A DNA stretch of 64,000 nt from Pleurotus ostreatus/Saccharomyces cerevisiae fusant. Its lineage: Eukaryota > Opisthokonta. Both the position numbers and the translations under genes were made by a program. Positions 36,187 to 49,743 of the stretch are shown in pieces (positions within the stretch are counted from its first letter, which is position 1; each line of letters opens with the position of its first letter). The stretch is taken from contig JAMQCK010000057.1 in the NCBI GenBank assembly GCA_024196135.1, positions 1-64,000 of the forward strand, read 5' to 3'. Below the pieces are notes generated by a model. The model searched no databases. It worked only from the letters and a program-made list of their open reading frames with translations, and was not told the DNA's origin.

Positions 36187-38042
36187 ATGTCGTCGGTAAA
36201 CTGGTTCGACCTCGAGCCTGAACCACTGGGGGCGAAGCTTTACGATATCCAAACCCTAGATGATGAAGATGCCCGCGCCTGGGGAGCGGGGGCGGGTGCT
36301 CTGCCAGGTCTTTGGCGCTTGACGGGACCGATAGAGAAGTATTGGCAGCAAGCTCGCGACCCCGAGCGTTCGCATCTGTTATACCGGACTGTCGAGGGTA
36401 CAGACTATCAGACCTTCGTACCGGCACCAAAGATATTCGAAGGACTGCGTCAGGTTCTCCTGAGAAGGGAGTACGAAGCAACCTGGAGAGATATGGAATT
36501 CGCTTTTGCCACGGGTCGTACTTATTTCCTAGTTCGGGAGGGGACGACTACGTACGGTAAGGAGCTCAAGCAATCAATGCGAGTACCTACTGATTGTAAC
36601 GATCCTAGAGGGCCCACCAACTCCTGCGGCTCAAGCACCATATTCGTATGCATACACCATCACAGGTCAGCAGGGAATTGGTAGGCGAAGACTTTCTACT
36701 TCTGCGCAACGGCTCAGCTGAGCATTCCGTAGGAAAGACTCTGTTCCTCAGTTTGACTCTTCTGCGATGTCTTGAGAGACATTGGACAGTGGTTCTGCAG
36801 CTGCAGCCTTACAGCATCCTCATCTTCAACTCCAGCGGTGTCTACAGCGTAAGTTACACCGTAGGGATGTCAGAACTATCCGATGCACTTCCTCGGGCGA
36901 CGTGGTGTCTTGTCGACTCGAACGACGCTATTCGCGGAATGCCTCATAATTTCCTTACGCTGGATCGCTTCCTTGTGCAAACTGCATCGCCGCAATCCGA
37001 TTGCCTCTCGTGGGGGCTGAAGAGGCGACAGTTTTATAGTCATTATTTGATCAAGCCTATGCCTGTGGAGGAGGCACAGCTGGCGTGCGTATTTACTCAA
37101 TCTTCAGTGGCCTACGACCAACGCGTTCCCCTCAGATATTCCGCGAGCATCCAAACCACAGATCCGAACTCCAACCGCATCATACAAATGTTCTTCGACA
37201 AGTACGGGCCTTCGACACGCTATGCTTTCCAGGCCGTCAGCGCGAGAGAGAACTGGGAGGAAGCGCAATCGATTGTTCTCCAATCCGCCCTCGAACGCTT
37301 CGACTATTCGCAATTTCGGGACCTCGTCAGCGGCGCAAAGACCTTGCAAACAGACGACAAGGTCTCGCACCACATCCTCCTGGTCGAACCTGCCGACAAA
37401 CGCCATCTCGTCAAAGTCGGCCTGGTCTCCGCGCATGTGCTCGCCCTCATCACGAAGTGTTTCTCCAGTCTGCCGAGTCAGGGCGTGCGGTTGGTCTATG
37501 ACCTCTTCGCAACCGATGTGCGGACAGATGATGCTGCCAGGCGCGTGGTGGAAGAAGGCATGCATGCGGTGTTGCCCATGCCGGGCCATTGGCCACTCAC
37601 GAAGTGGCCCGGGACGGACAAGTATCGCATGATCGTCTCTAGAGACGCGAACAATCCCATCCGCATCGTGAACGGAAGTGCCGCCGCACCAGGCTCGGTG
37701 CCCGACGCGCTAGCCGTCGAACGTGTCAACGCTGGGCAGGAACTCAAACTGGCTGGGAAATACCACCAACTGCCGAAGGCCAGTCACCTTAGGCAGGTCG
37801 ACTCGTTCATCTACAGCCCGCAGTCAAACGTCATCACTGCCTTCCATTTCACCGCCTCGGCAACACACTTCATCGACCTTGAAGGACTGAAGTGGCTCAA
37901 AAGCCTCCGCGGCACGCCAGGCGGGACCTCGCCCACTATTGACTTGGTCATCGTTTCGCCTGACTCGACTCTGGAGCTCACTGTGGGGGAGCTTGCGCTG
38001 GAGCTCCTCCGGCAGGTCTACCGCCTGCATCTTCGAGACTGA
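36187..38042 (+). CDS. Crinkler/RHS-like P-loop NTPase with degenerate nuclease-like C-terminus
   Basis: Three exons encode about 580 residues. Exon 1 (about 123 residues) is a helical charged region (LFYRTVEG-like, FAFATGRTYFLVREG). The splice at 36680/36733 rebuilds a Walker A motif, TGQQGIGKTLFLSL, at about residues 142-155. A hydrophobic strand before WCLVDSND at about 204-211 gives a Walker B. The middle contains LKRRQFYSHYLIKPMPVEEAQLACVF and KYGPSTRYAF. The C-terminus, VDSFIYSP then ITAFHFTASATHFIDLEGLKWL, aligns by eye with the restriction-endonuclease-like domain of Crinkler/RHS proteins (usual DxF...FQxTxS...HxI). The usual Gln is His here, so the fold may be inactive. Function in fungi is unsettled: effector, NTPase or domesticated transposon gene. 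Confidence 0.62.
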
Positions 38043-38792
38043 CCAGTGACGGTCTTAGCGTGTCTGGCTATAAGGTGTGTTCACACACATGCGCAGCCTA
38101 TACTGAGGCTGATGGAAATCCAGCAGATACCGCCTTCACCGAGTCTTCACGTCGCTGTCGCTGAGTTGGTGCGCAAGAGTCAAAGTCTCGACGCGCTATC
38201 CTGCCGCCATCTAGGACGTTGAAGCAATGTCGCCATATTTTTGCCAGAACTTGGCTGGTAGGCAAGACCACCCGTTTCTACCTCTATCCTCACGCGGATT
38301 GTCACAGGTGGAGGACCATGGCCTATTCGCATGAGTTTCCTGGGTTGGCTCCGTATATCATTGCGGGGTGAGAGCATGTATAGGAAGACGTCGCGAATAT
38401 ACACAGGTAGAAGAAGCGGGGACGCAGCTCAGCAAGTGCCCATCCTGAACTTCGGCACTGTCGACTACGAGAGCAGGTCTATAAAGACGATGCCCTGATT
38501 AGATCCTGAGAGCGCAATGGCTTGCAACTTGCAAGGCCCGGAATTCAGCGCAGTGATGATGGTCCGCTAGAGATTCTCCGCGCTCGCTTTGGCAGCCTGG
38601 CGAATGTAACCCAAAGCTCGTGAACGTCGCACAGGACTCGAGCTCGCTATCTGAGCAGAGATTAGCTCTAACTCGCTGGTGAACACAAGTTTGCAGCTCA
38701 CCCTCGTTGGTGTCCAGCAGCGTGCAGTGAACAATCGATGGGATATGGTGAACCGTTCCAGGTCTTGCACCATCCCACCGCTCGCACTCGTC
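38043..38792. other. Intergenic, convergent 3' ends
   Basis: It lies between the stops of the P-loop gene and the RapZ-like gene. A minus-strand frame (38567-38773) is unconvincing. Nothing else was recognised. Confidence 0.45.
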
Positions 38793-39773
38793 TCATTTCC
38801 ATCCGTCCGCCTCTGACTTCCCGTCTGTGGGCGAAACCTCGCTCTCCTTCGTGAGCGATATATCGCTCTCGTCCGTAGTCACGCTGTGCACTTCACTGGC
38901 CTCCACGCTCGCGACTCCATTCGTCTCCCCGTTGACCTTGCTGACCTCCATCACCGAGGACGCGACGCTGGCGCTCGCGGACGACGTTTCGTCCGACAGT
39001 TGCGCCGTGTCGGACGTCAGTGCGCTCATCTCCGGCGGCACCGCAGTACTTGGTCTGCTCTTCGGGAGATGGACATCACGATGCGAGACCTCGACGCGCC
39101 AGACATCGTGTGCGAGGGTCTTGCGCAGCTCGCGCGCCAGGCGCTCGACGAACGCAACGCTGCGGTGCTTGCCCTTCCGGCAGCAAACGGCGATTGTGAG
39201 GGTATGACGCGCAGCCTCGTTGTCGTGTGCGCGGTCGTTGTCGGAGCGCTCCTCGTCACGGTGCTCCTCGTAGAACCTTCCGACTGCGTCGAGGACCTCG
39301 TGCAGGACCTCCTTGAATCGTAGGCGCACGCCGTCGTCCGCGAAGAACCACTCCTGCATCACCTCTGACGTGCCGAGGTGGGCTTCGCGGACGGGCTTGG
39401 GGGGGTTGGGGAGGTCGCGGATGTCGAAGGTGAGGGCAGGGGTGATGTCGGGGCGTCCGCGTTCGAAGCCGTAGGTAATGAGGCGAAGGGTGTACGGAGT
39501 GGGGTTTGTGTGAGAACAGGACGCCGATTGACTTGTCGAGGTAGATGCTTTGAGATGGGAAGGGACATGAGGGGTATCAAGGGGAGCGAGCAGGGGCCGG
39601 TCGAGGATGGGGGTCGCGCGATCGGGATTCGGTTTGAAGTGTGGGTCGAGGGGATCGAGGGCAGCGCCTGGCGTTAGTGGCACGCCTTCAAGCACGATCA
39701 TGGTGTTGTGGTGCTTGGGCTGAGAGCTCGTTTTGGAGAGGGGATGGTGTTCGCCGTCAACGTCGTCTCGCAC
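38793..39773 (-). CDS. RapZ C-terminal-domain protein
   Basis: This is a single-exon protein of 326 residues. The central region matches the C-terminal domain of bacterial RapZ/YvcJ: LRLITYGFERGRP, then FDIRDLPNP, MQEWFF, a helical stretch and AVCCRKGKHRSVAFVERLA at about residues 193-212. This last motif corresponds to the GCTGGxHRSV nucleotide/sugar-phosphate site of RapZ. The first 65 or so residues and the last 100 are disordered. The N-terminal P-loop kinase domain of bacterial RapZ is absent. In bacteria RapZ is an RNase adaptor that senses glucosamine-6-phosphate; the fungal role is unknown. An alternative start is Met25 (39701). Confidence 0.72.
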   Translation of the reverse strand: MRDDVDGEHHPLSKTSSQPKHHNTMIVLEGVPLTPGAALDPLDPHFKPNPDRATPILDRPLLAPLDTPHVPSHLKASTSTSQSASCSHTNPTPYTLRLITYGFERGRPDITPALTFDIRDLPNPPKPVREAHLGTSEVMQEWFFADDGVRLRFKEVLHEVLDAVGRFYEEHRDEERSDNDRAHDNEAARHTLTIAVCCRKGKHRSVAFVERLARELRKTLAHDVWRVEVSHRDVHLPKSRPSTAVPPEMSALTSDTAQLSDETSSASASVASSVMEVSKVNGETNGVASVEASEVHSVTTDESDISLTKESEVSPTDGKSEADGWK

Positions 39774-40335
39774 GTTCTAGATCCTCGCTCTCCGCGGGTC
39801 GTTTGTCTTGGTCTCAGGTAGTCTGGGATGAGGGGGGAAAGCAAGTCGTGGTGGATCGCAAACAGGGAGCTATATTCAACATGACGAAAGCCGAGATCCA
39901 AGCAGGATCGACAGCTGGGACAAAAGCGCGCCGCAGCCTGAGTCACCGGCACTCGCGTCATCACGTTCCCCGTCCGGACCGTTTCCCGCCCTCCAATGGG
40001 CACAAAGAGACCCCAGCCGCCGTCCCTATCCATACGGGTGCTAGCCAGAGCGACGACCGACGCAGTCCGGGCGTCGGATCGTGCGCGCCTGGCTAGCATC
40101 TGCTCCAGTGTAACATCATCGTGATGGGGCAGGTACGGTATAGCCCTGTGGCATGGCAATAACATTGTGGCGCACGGTACAGCGCACGTTGGTGATGAAC
40201 TTGCGCTCAAAAGATGCGAAGAGCTGGGAAACAACACCAGAGTCACCTCGAGTCACCGCACACCCATACAATGGCCCATAGTCCACTGCGCAATCAAGTT
40301 TCTCGCACCAGTTCAGATAAACATTAAAACAACGG
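39774..40335. other. Spacer
   Basis: It lies upstream of the RapZ-like gene and downstream of the dipeptidase gene (both minus strand). No gene was recognised. Confidence 0.45.
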
Positions 40336-42332
40336 TCACAGGTCGGTACGCCGGTCGTACACGTCCATCGCCGGCGCGACGCCCTTGCGTTGCAAATCTG
40401 CGGCGACGCGCTCCATGCCCTCCATGACGCGCAACAAGTTGCCGCCCGTGAGCCCCGCGAGATCGTACTTCGACCAGCCGCGGCTGTAGAGGAGAGAGAT
40501 CTAAAGAAAGACGGCAATCAGTCCGGATCCGCTGGCAGTCTGGTCAGACCACTGACCAAAGCCGGGTATTTGGACACATCCTCCAAACCACTAGGCGTGA
40601 CAGCGATGCCGTCGAAGTCACTACCAAGGCCAACGCTGGGAGTAGGAGGATTAGTTTGAGTCAGAGACATCACACGAGCTACGCACTGCTTCCTGCCCGC
40701 CACCTCAGCGATATGCTCAACGTGAGCTGCAACCCTTTCCAAGTTAGCCTCCTCATCCGTCGGGCCGACGAAACCAGGCGCAAAGTTGACCTAGGAAGAG
40801 CTCGTCAGTTTCCTTCTTCCCGGACTCGCTGGGAACACAGCGCACCATGATAACAGCATCTTTCTTGCCCTCACCCTCGCCAATGAGCTGAAGAATGTCG
40901 TCGGGTACGTTACGCGGGTGGTTATGCACGGCACGCGCGGAAGAGTGCGACCAGATGACTAGTGACGCTCTTGAGTTCTGGCTACCACCGAAGAAGACAC
41001 TCCGGCTTACCAGGCGCCTCCGACAACTCAATTGCCTGCCTCGCAGTCTCGTCCGACGTATGGGAGAGGTCGACGAACATCCCCAGCCTGTTCATCTCCT
41101 TGACGAGCTGAGGTCCGAGTGCAGGGCTAGTAGAGATAGGTTAGTACTTGCAGCTTCACTCCCAACACTTTTGCGAAGTAAAGGACGGTGTAGGAAGTAT
41201 ACGCACTTCAACCCGTTCCACCTCGGCTCAATCCCACCCCACGCCATGCCGCACGAGTCCGCGAACGGGTTGTTGCAAGTGTGCGTGAGCGTCATGTAGC
41301 GGACGCCGAGTTCATGGAATTGGCGGAGGGTGCCGATGGAAGCAGAGATCTGGTGCGCGCTGGGGAAAGAAAGTCAGCGACTGAGGTGAAAGAAGAGGGG
41401 AAAGAGACTGAATGAATGAGTTATACGCACCCCTCAATACCGAGCAAGCTTGCAATCTTGCCGGCGCGGATGGCCTTCTTGACGTCTGCAGCGGTGGTGG
41501 CCAGGGCGAAGGTCTGAGCAGTGTAAGGATGATGATCTGCACTACAAGAAAGTATAGACGCGACGCACGTCAGAGTACTTGTCAATGAGGACCTTGGAGA
41601 GGTCGATCTGCTCCATAGTGTCCCTAGTCGAGATGTTAGCTTTGCGCGCCACCACACAGGTACTAACATACCTAACGCTCAAAGTCGCATTCACATAGTC
41701 CGGGCCCTCCTCCTTGGGGTCGGGGCAGGGCGTGTAGACGGACCTGTTCACGAAGAACGCGTGAGCACACCACGGTATCTCATCCTGAGATCATTTGCGA
41801 ACCAGAAGAATCCGCCGACCTTGCCTTTCCTAAGGCGCTCGATGTCGACGTGGTAAGGCATGTCCTTCTCCAGGTCGAACTTTGCCGGGTCGTTCTTGAA
41901 GATCATGCGCACAAGCCATGGGAGGTCTGCAGTCACGATTGATTAGCCTAACCCCAAGTACATGTCATGTACCACGCACCAATATGTCCGTCCTATGCGC
42001 GAGAGCACACCAAACAAGCACAGGCGATGAAAAGACACAATCAGCACACTCCCCTCTACCCTTTAATCCACCCCACCACTCACAATAACCGGCGCCGTCT
42101 TCAGTATCACCTCCGCCGCCAGATCCGCGTCGTACGGCATCATCCCCAGCCACACGCGCAGGCTATCGCTCCCCGCGTTCGCAGCCGTCATCAGCACGAC
42201 CGCGGCGGCGAAGACGAGGGTGACGAGCGACCAGATGATCGCGCGTGCCTTCGAGGGGCGCTTCGCTTGCTCATGCCCGTTGGGGAGGTTGAGGAGGGGG
42301 GAGGTCTCGCTATCGGAGACACGGGCACTCAT
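40336..42332 (-). CDS. Membrane dipeptidase (renal dipeptidase family, M19)
   Basis: This zinc dipeptidase of about 430-450 residues is predicted as type II membrane-anchored. The N-terminus is cytoplasmic and polar, then [20 protein letters not shown] forms the anchor. The catalytic domain shows the zinc ligands in order: DGHIDLPW (His-x-Asp), GIEG (bridging Glu), [19 protein letters not shown] and [13 protein letters not shown], plus [10 protein letters not shown]. These are the M19 signatures that cleave dipeptides and bestatin-sensitive substrates. Introns split the gene into at least eight exons; one lies directly after the bridging Glu (GIEG to AHQIS). The C-terminal exon ends VYDRRTDL and stops at 40336. 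Confidence 0.92.
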
Positions 42333-43008
42333 GGTGCGAGGGGGGTGTCGAGGTTGTGTGTGGATAGGTCAAAGGTTCGTGGATAGGTCAAGGAGGGAAG
42401 GGGACGCTGGGCGGAGGGAAGAAGGGTGAACGAGCGAGGGAACGTCGGGCGGGATCAACGCGGGATAGGCGCCCGCGGCGGCGGGTTATAAAGCCTCGTG
42501 ATCGCAGTGAGTTGATGACACCTTCGCCGGTAAGGCACAAACTGAGATAAGCGGGCGAGGGCTTGCAGACGTCGTCGAGCCTGCGTCGAAGGGGCCTGCG
42601 AGACGACTATCCGCGCTGAGTACGAGTCCTCAACAGTCGAGACGAAGACTACGGATATGTAGCACTGTAGGGGTACATACAGTGCCTACAACTACTTATA
42701 CTACCTTGAAAAGACTGCGCTGTGAGCGGAGCACACTCAGACGAAGGAAGATTTCACTGGCGAAAGAGCGACAGATACGCCCGCCAAACTCGCCACTCAT
42801 TCACTCATGTAGTGGTGCACTTACTCAGGAAAAAGACGAGGGCGTACGCACCATGCAACAGAAGGGAAGGTCACTGCGACGAGACGAGCATGGGTGCCAC
42901 GAAGGTAAGCATCTTCTTTCACAGCAAGCGATGACAACCAACATACAGTATATCTCCCTCCAAGAACACAGCGTGAAAGGCGAACGAAGAATAAGGCAGC
43001 CGCAGCAT
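42333..43008. other. Spacer with dipeptidase promoter
   Basis: A minus-strand TTTATAA at 42486-42492, about 154 nt before the dipeptidase ATG, could be its TATA box. No gene was recognised between it and the RBM42-like stop. Confidence 0.4.
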
Positions 43009-43782
43009 TTAGTAGGGCTTGTGCCTGTTGTTCTTCAACTCCTTCTCGAGCATCTTCGCCTTGCGGTGTCCAATCTCAACGGGGCGGATGGTGTTGTCCG
43101 CCTTCTTGAGCCTAATAGGACGGTTACCGACGTACTTACCTGTGCGAGGCGTTAGGAAAAGGGGAGTGGCATGATGGCGATAAGCTTACCATCCATCTCT
43201 TTCCAGGCCTTCAAGAAGTCCTCCGGGTCGGAAAAGGCAATGAAGCCGTACTTGGCCTTGGAGAGGAAATGAGCTACGGCGACCGAACACAGCGAGGAGG
43301 GGTGCTTACCTTCTGGCTCAAGCGATCACGGATGACGCGTGCTTTCTGGAAGGAGGGATACTTGTTGAAGGCGTTGGACAACACGTCGTCAGACACATCG
43401 TTACTCAAGTCGCCCACAAACAGACGGAACCATGCTGGTAGCAGCAAGTTAGCAGTGAATAGCACGCACAAGACATGGCGAGCTCACAAGGATTCCACTC
43501 CAGTAGAGTCTGGTCCTCCCAAACTTTCCCTCCACCCTTCCTCAAGACGGTCGTGCGCTTGCCACCTTTGGCAAGCTTCCCGCCAGCGCCACCCCTCTTG
43601 TCAATAGCAGCACCGGGGACGTAGACACTCTGCTGGGCAAGAATACCGACATCGTATTCGTACGCATTCGCGGGTACGGGTGCCTGGTGCGAGGAAGAAG
43701 CGCCTGGGATGGGGTAGGAGGGGCCGGCGTACGGTTTGTAGTATGGGTTGATATCGCCACCGTTGTTGTAGTAGGGATCCAT
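43009..43782 (-). CDS. RBM42-like RNA-recognition-motif protein
   Basis: Three exons encode about 210 residues. The N-terminus is Tyr/Pro/Gly-rich (MDPYYNNGGDINPYYKPY) and ends in KGGGKVWEDQTLLEWNP, the region before the RRM typical of RBM42. The RRM follows as FRLFVGDLSNDVSDDVLSNA (RNP2-like), VIRDRLSQK, and AKYGFIAFSDPEDFLKAW (RNP1-like). It ends with a Lys-rich tail, EIGHRKAKMLEKELKNNRHKPY. This arrangement is characteristic of RBM42 orthologues, linked to splicing and hnRNP K. I begin at 43782 (MDPYYNN); an upstream ATG at 43855 would add 24 residues. Confidence 0.88.
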
Positions 43783-44110
43783 GGCGTAGCGTGCGTAAGG
43801 CGTGGAGGAGATGATGGTCGGAGACAAGGGACGTGACTGACGAAAGAGGCACATGTGGCGGTGCTCCCGCGTGGGTCGCGTGCGTGCCGCGTGGCGATCC
43901 GATTTGAGTGAGCCCGACAGAAACTCGTCCGCCCCACCCAGCAAGTCCCCCTCCCCTCGGTCCTCAAGGTGTGTATGCTGTCCCTATGCTGTCTGAGGGC
44001 ACGACGATGCCCATTCACGCCACCACGCCCGGCGAGAGCGTGAAAACCGCGCGCAAAACGCTGGATTGGCGCTCCCCCGATCGGATGAGGTGCTGATTCT
44101 GCATGCCCAG
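43783..44110. promoter_or_regulatory. Divergent promoter between RBM42-like and RPL5 genes
   Basis: About 330 nt between divergent starts. No specific factor site is recognised. Confidence 0.45.
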
Positions 44111-45227
44111 ATGCCGTTCGTCAAAAAGGTCAAGACCGACGCCTACTTCTCGCGCTTCCAGGTGAAGTACCGCCGGCGGAGAGAGGGCAAGACCGACTGT
44201 GCGTAGCTGCGTCGTTATGCGCGTCCATCGATTGACTGGGTTGCAGACTATGCCCGCAAGCGTCTCGTCACCCAGGCGAAGAACAAGTAGTGAGTATATC
44301 TACATATACGACAGCGCACAGCGATCTGACACGTTCTGTAGCAACGCGCCGAAGTACCGCCTTGTCGTCCGCTTCACCAACAAGCAGATCATCGCGCAGA
44401 TCGTCTACGCGCGTCTGCAGGGTGACTTCGTCCTCGCGGCGGCGACCTCGAAGGAGCTCCCGAGATACGGCATCAACCACGGCTTGACCAACTGGACTGC
44501 TGGTGCGTGTACATGCTTTCGCAGTAGTAGTCAATCCTGACGAAAATTCGCAGCTTACGCCACCGGCCTGCTCGTCGCTCGCCGTGCTTTGACGAAGCTC
44601 GGTTTGGCTGACAAGTACGAGGGTGTCACCGAGCCCGATGGCACGCTCACCATGACTGAGGCTCTGGACGAGGAGGATGCGCCCCGCCCCTTCAAGGCTT
44701 ACCTTGATGTCGGTCTCAAGCGCACTTCCACCGGTTCTCGTGTCTTCGGTGCCATGAAGGGTGCCAGCGACGGTGGTATCTTTATCCCCCACTCCGACAA
44801 GCGCTTCCCCGGCTACGACCCGGAGTCGAAGGAGCTTGACGATGAGGTGCTCAAGAAGTACATCTACGGCGGCCACGTCGCGGAGTACATGGAGAGCTTG
44901 GAGGAGGAGGATGACGAGCGGTAAGTCGAGCTACTCGTTTTCCAATACAGAAGTCTAACAGAATATCTCAGCTTCAAGAAGCAGTTCTCTACCTACCTCG
45001 AGGACGGTGTTGGCTCCGAGGACATCGAGGAGATCTACACGAACGCTTACGCCGCGATCCGTGAGGACCCGACGTTCAAGCCTACCGAAAAGTCGAAGGA
45101 CTGGAAGGCGGAGACCCTCAAGTACAAGACCCCCCGCCTCACCTACGAGCAGCGCAAGGAGCGCATCGCCGAGAAGATCGAGAAGTTCAAGTCCGGCGCT
45201 ATCGAGGTGGACCAGGACGAGGAGTAG
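44111..45227 (+). CDS. RPL5: 60S ribosomal protein L5 (uL18)
   Basis: This component of the large ribosomal subunit carries 5S rRNA with L11. The protein starts [20 protein letters not shown] and has about 300 residues from five short-intron exons. Recognisable blocks are [82 protein letters not shown] and [12 protein letters not shown]. The basic C-terminus [10 protein letters not shown] ends in acidic VDQDEE. The stop is at 45225-45227. Confidence 0.96.
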
Positions 45228-45521
45228 ACGCTCTTCCCCCGTTTATATCCTACCGCATTTCTATGTCCCTATGCTCTATGCACGCAGCAATGCATCAGGC
45301 CCTATGTGCACACTTCACGCATTCTTCTTGGTGTGACTTTGAGGTCGCTGAAAAGGCAGAGAACGTCGGAATTGGGTCGGGAAGCGGAAGTGCTGCTATC
45401 TGACGTCCTCGATCTGATCTCGATTCAATCATCAGTGATCGGCGGCGCCTGCAGGCCGCCGTGTTCCAGCATCTCGACTCGCGCACGCTGCACTCGACGT
45501 GGCGCTCTCCTCTCTTTTCTC

Positions 45522-47919
45522 ATGTCTGGCGACTTGGACTTCCTTGCGGCCAATGTGCTAACGGACCAGAAGCGCAATGGCAAGCCCTTCCTGAGTGAAC
45601 CGGCGTCGGGGCCGCAGGAACCTCCAATCCAGCCCAAGAAGAACACCGTCCTTGTCAGTCACGGAAGACCCCCATGGTGCGCGTGCTCGCATACCAGGAG
45701 CTTCGGACTCTGAACTCTGTCCCCAAGGTATGGAGAAGACGGTGAACCGCTTTTCGATGCGTTCGTTATCGCAGTCGCTGGTTTGTGCTATACAAGACGC
45801 ATGCAGTTCACGCGACTGATCGACGTACGGCAGGGGGGTCTGCTAGCGGCAAGGTGCGTCCCATGTACTGCCTGCGGGCTTCATAACTAACTTGCGACTG
45901 CAGACACATGTATCCAGACAGATTGTCAAGGCTCTCGGGTCAATACCCTCTGTTATCATCCTGTCTCAGGTGAACCAGCCCCCTTGTCTCCCCTCTGCTC
46001 GTGTGCCAACCTATATGGGTGACGTTAGGACTCTTTCTATAAGCAGCACGGTCCAGAAGAGATCGCACTAGCCTATCAGAACCGGTTCGACTTCGACCAC
46101 CCGGACTCAATCGATATGGAGCTGTTTGCGAAGGTATGAACTCCACGTCTTCCGTGTACCCTTCCCCTCCCTCCCCCCTTCATGTATCATCACCTGGGGT
46201 GATAGGCATTGTTCATCAACATGATCTGACGTGCTTCCCGTAGTGCTTGAGTGACCTGAAGGCTGGCAGACAGACGAACATCCCCATCTACTCCTTCCAG
46301 ACCCACCAGCGTCAGAAAGAGACGCAGTATCTCTATGGCGCGGCTATCATCATCAGTCCGTGCATCCGAGGACCACCCCCGCTGGTCACGATACTGATGC
46401 ATTGTTTAGCTGAGGGCATTTTAGCTCTGCATGACGCCAGGTTGCGAGAGCTGTACGATCTGAAGGTGACTACACTCCTGCGGCGTATATCGGGGCTTGT
46501 CAATAACTCAAACAGGTCTATGTACAATGCGACTCCGATCTTATGCTTGCTCGACGTATCCGACGCGATGTCGCAGAGCGTGGGCGAGACGTGAGCGGCA
46601 TTTTGGACCAGTAAGATCGCACCTCCTGTACAAGTAGATCTTGACATCCTAACCCAATCGTTGCCAGATATCTACGCTTCGTGAAGCCATCCTTCGATCA
46701 CTTCGTTCAACCCAGCGCCAGTCACGCCGATATCGTCAGTTCGCATGACCTTCATTGTGGCAACGCACATATTCACGGGTATATAAGATTGTGCCAGGAG
46801 TCAACAACGACGTCGCTATCGACTTGCTTACCACCCACATCCGCCGCAAGCTTAAAGAGCGCTCCAACCATTTCCGACACAAAATGGCTATCCCACGGAT
46901 GTACTTGCACGAGGATGTTGAGGCCTCGCCCGACGCTCTCAACCTGACGGTTTTGCCCATGACGCCGCAGCGCAAGGTCAGCGATGGAGCTGCTGCCGTC
47001 CTGAACCACGTATTGATGTTTTCCAGGGTGTCTTCACGATGTTGAGAGACAAGAACTGCAGCAAGCAGGACTTCATCTTCTATACTGATCGTCTCGCGAC
47101 TACCCTCGCCGAACACTCCATGCAACACCTCCCCTTCGTCCCTCACGAAGTCATCACGCCAGTCGGTGTACCATCTAAGGGGAAGAGAGTAGCAGACCAG
47201 GTGAACTCAATTCTTGCGTCCTATCTCAACGGAAATGACTGAACAAGCTCTCCCTCGGTGCAGCAAATTTGTGGCGTGTCTATTCTACGCGGGTCAGTAC
47301 CGCTCCACCCGAGCCCTTTCGACGGCGACTGATTGACCTTTAGTGGTGGCGTACTAGAGCGGGGCTTCCGACGCGTCTACCACGACGTTCCCATCGGCTC
47401 GCTCCTGGTCCAATCTGAATGCCTCACGGGCGAACCGCTACTCCTGCATACCAAGCTGCCCGTGTGCGTACGTAACAGAGAAACAGCAAAGAATACATAC
47501 TGCTTCATACTGGATGCTCAAGTGAGAAACCTTGCCACACAATGTTCCCTTCACGTTATTGACTCTTCGTTCGAACCTAGATTGGGACCGGGGCAGCTGC
47601 GCTGATGGCTATACGGGTTCTGCTGGACCACGGGGTACCGCAGGACCATATCATCTTTGTCACCCTCCTTGTCGCTCGGGGCGGTGGCATTTCGGTGCTG
47701 CGGCGGGCTTTCCCTCATGTGAAGATCGTTTGTGGCGCCGTGGACGATGAGATGAAGGAGAGGTGGTTGGAGGGGATCAAGGGCGACGAGAACCCCGAGG
47801 GTGTCGGCCGTGTGGGTTGGGTCATGAGCCCAGGCATGGGCCAAATCGGTAAGATGATCTGTTGCCTAATACTTACCTGTCGCTGACAACTGCGAACAGG
47901 CGACCGGTACTGGTTATGA
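45522..47919 (+). CDS. URK1: Uridine kinase fused to uracil phosphoribosyltransferase-like domain
   Basis: This pyrimidine salvage enzyme phosphorylates uridine and cytidine. The N-terminus is MSGDLDFLAANVLTDQK. Exons join PPW to YGEDGEPLFDAFVIAVAG, then GGSASGK (Walker A, split by an intron) and THVSRQIVKAL. The nucleoside site is ILSQDSFYK, then NFD-type FDFDHPDSIDMELF. Later exons carry YVQCDSDLMLARRI and KPSFDHFV. The C-terminal half has a UPRT fold: GVSILRSGGVLERGFR, RVYHDVPIG, then ILDAQIGTGAAA (PRPP-loop-like), FPHVKIVCGAVDDE and VMSPGMGQIGDRYW. Such UCKL1-type fusions are known in fungi; the UPRT half may be regulatory. Many introns are present. The final exon restores GDRYWL then stop at 47919. 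Confidence 0.9.
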
Positions 47920-48200
47920 GCATGCATCGACGAACACAACACATCAATCTAGTCAATTTTCCATGGGATACTTTCGCATTAGCATATCGTACTTGGGAAT
48001 ACATGTTGCAGCGCTACCGTTCTTTCGTACTGTTTGACTTGATAGTCCAAGTTCAACTTGCGGACCCAGATCAGGTGAATTGTCACGTGACAACGTGGCT
48101 TCAAGTCGGACTGTACAGCTGATGGCACGTGCGATCGGGGACAGATCCAGCTCATCGTCGTGTACGGCGCGCTCAGCATCAAGACCTCAAGACTTCAAAA

Positions 48201-49523
<1,323 letters not shown>

Positions 49524-49743
49524 GCGCTTCTTCTGACCTCTCATGTTTGTCTATGCTGCACGTACATTGTATGCTCCCATGTTTTATATGGCACATGTTG
49601 GACGCCGTTGACGCGTCTTGTCATCGCACTGGCGCACGGATAGCCGGGCATCGCACTCGCGTGCTTTTCTGAGCGACAAACAATCGGCATGGTCCGCTAT
49701 GCAAGAGAAAATTCCAAAATGAGTTGCAAGTATGTGCGCAGGA

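Noticed and set aside
38567..38773. Possible small minus-strand gene after the RapZ-like gene
   Set aside because: The best splice gives an immediate stop in one frame and no family match in the other.
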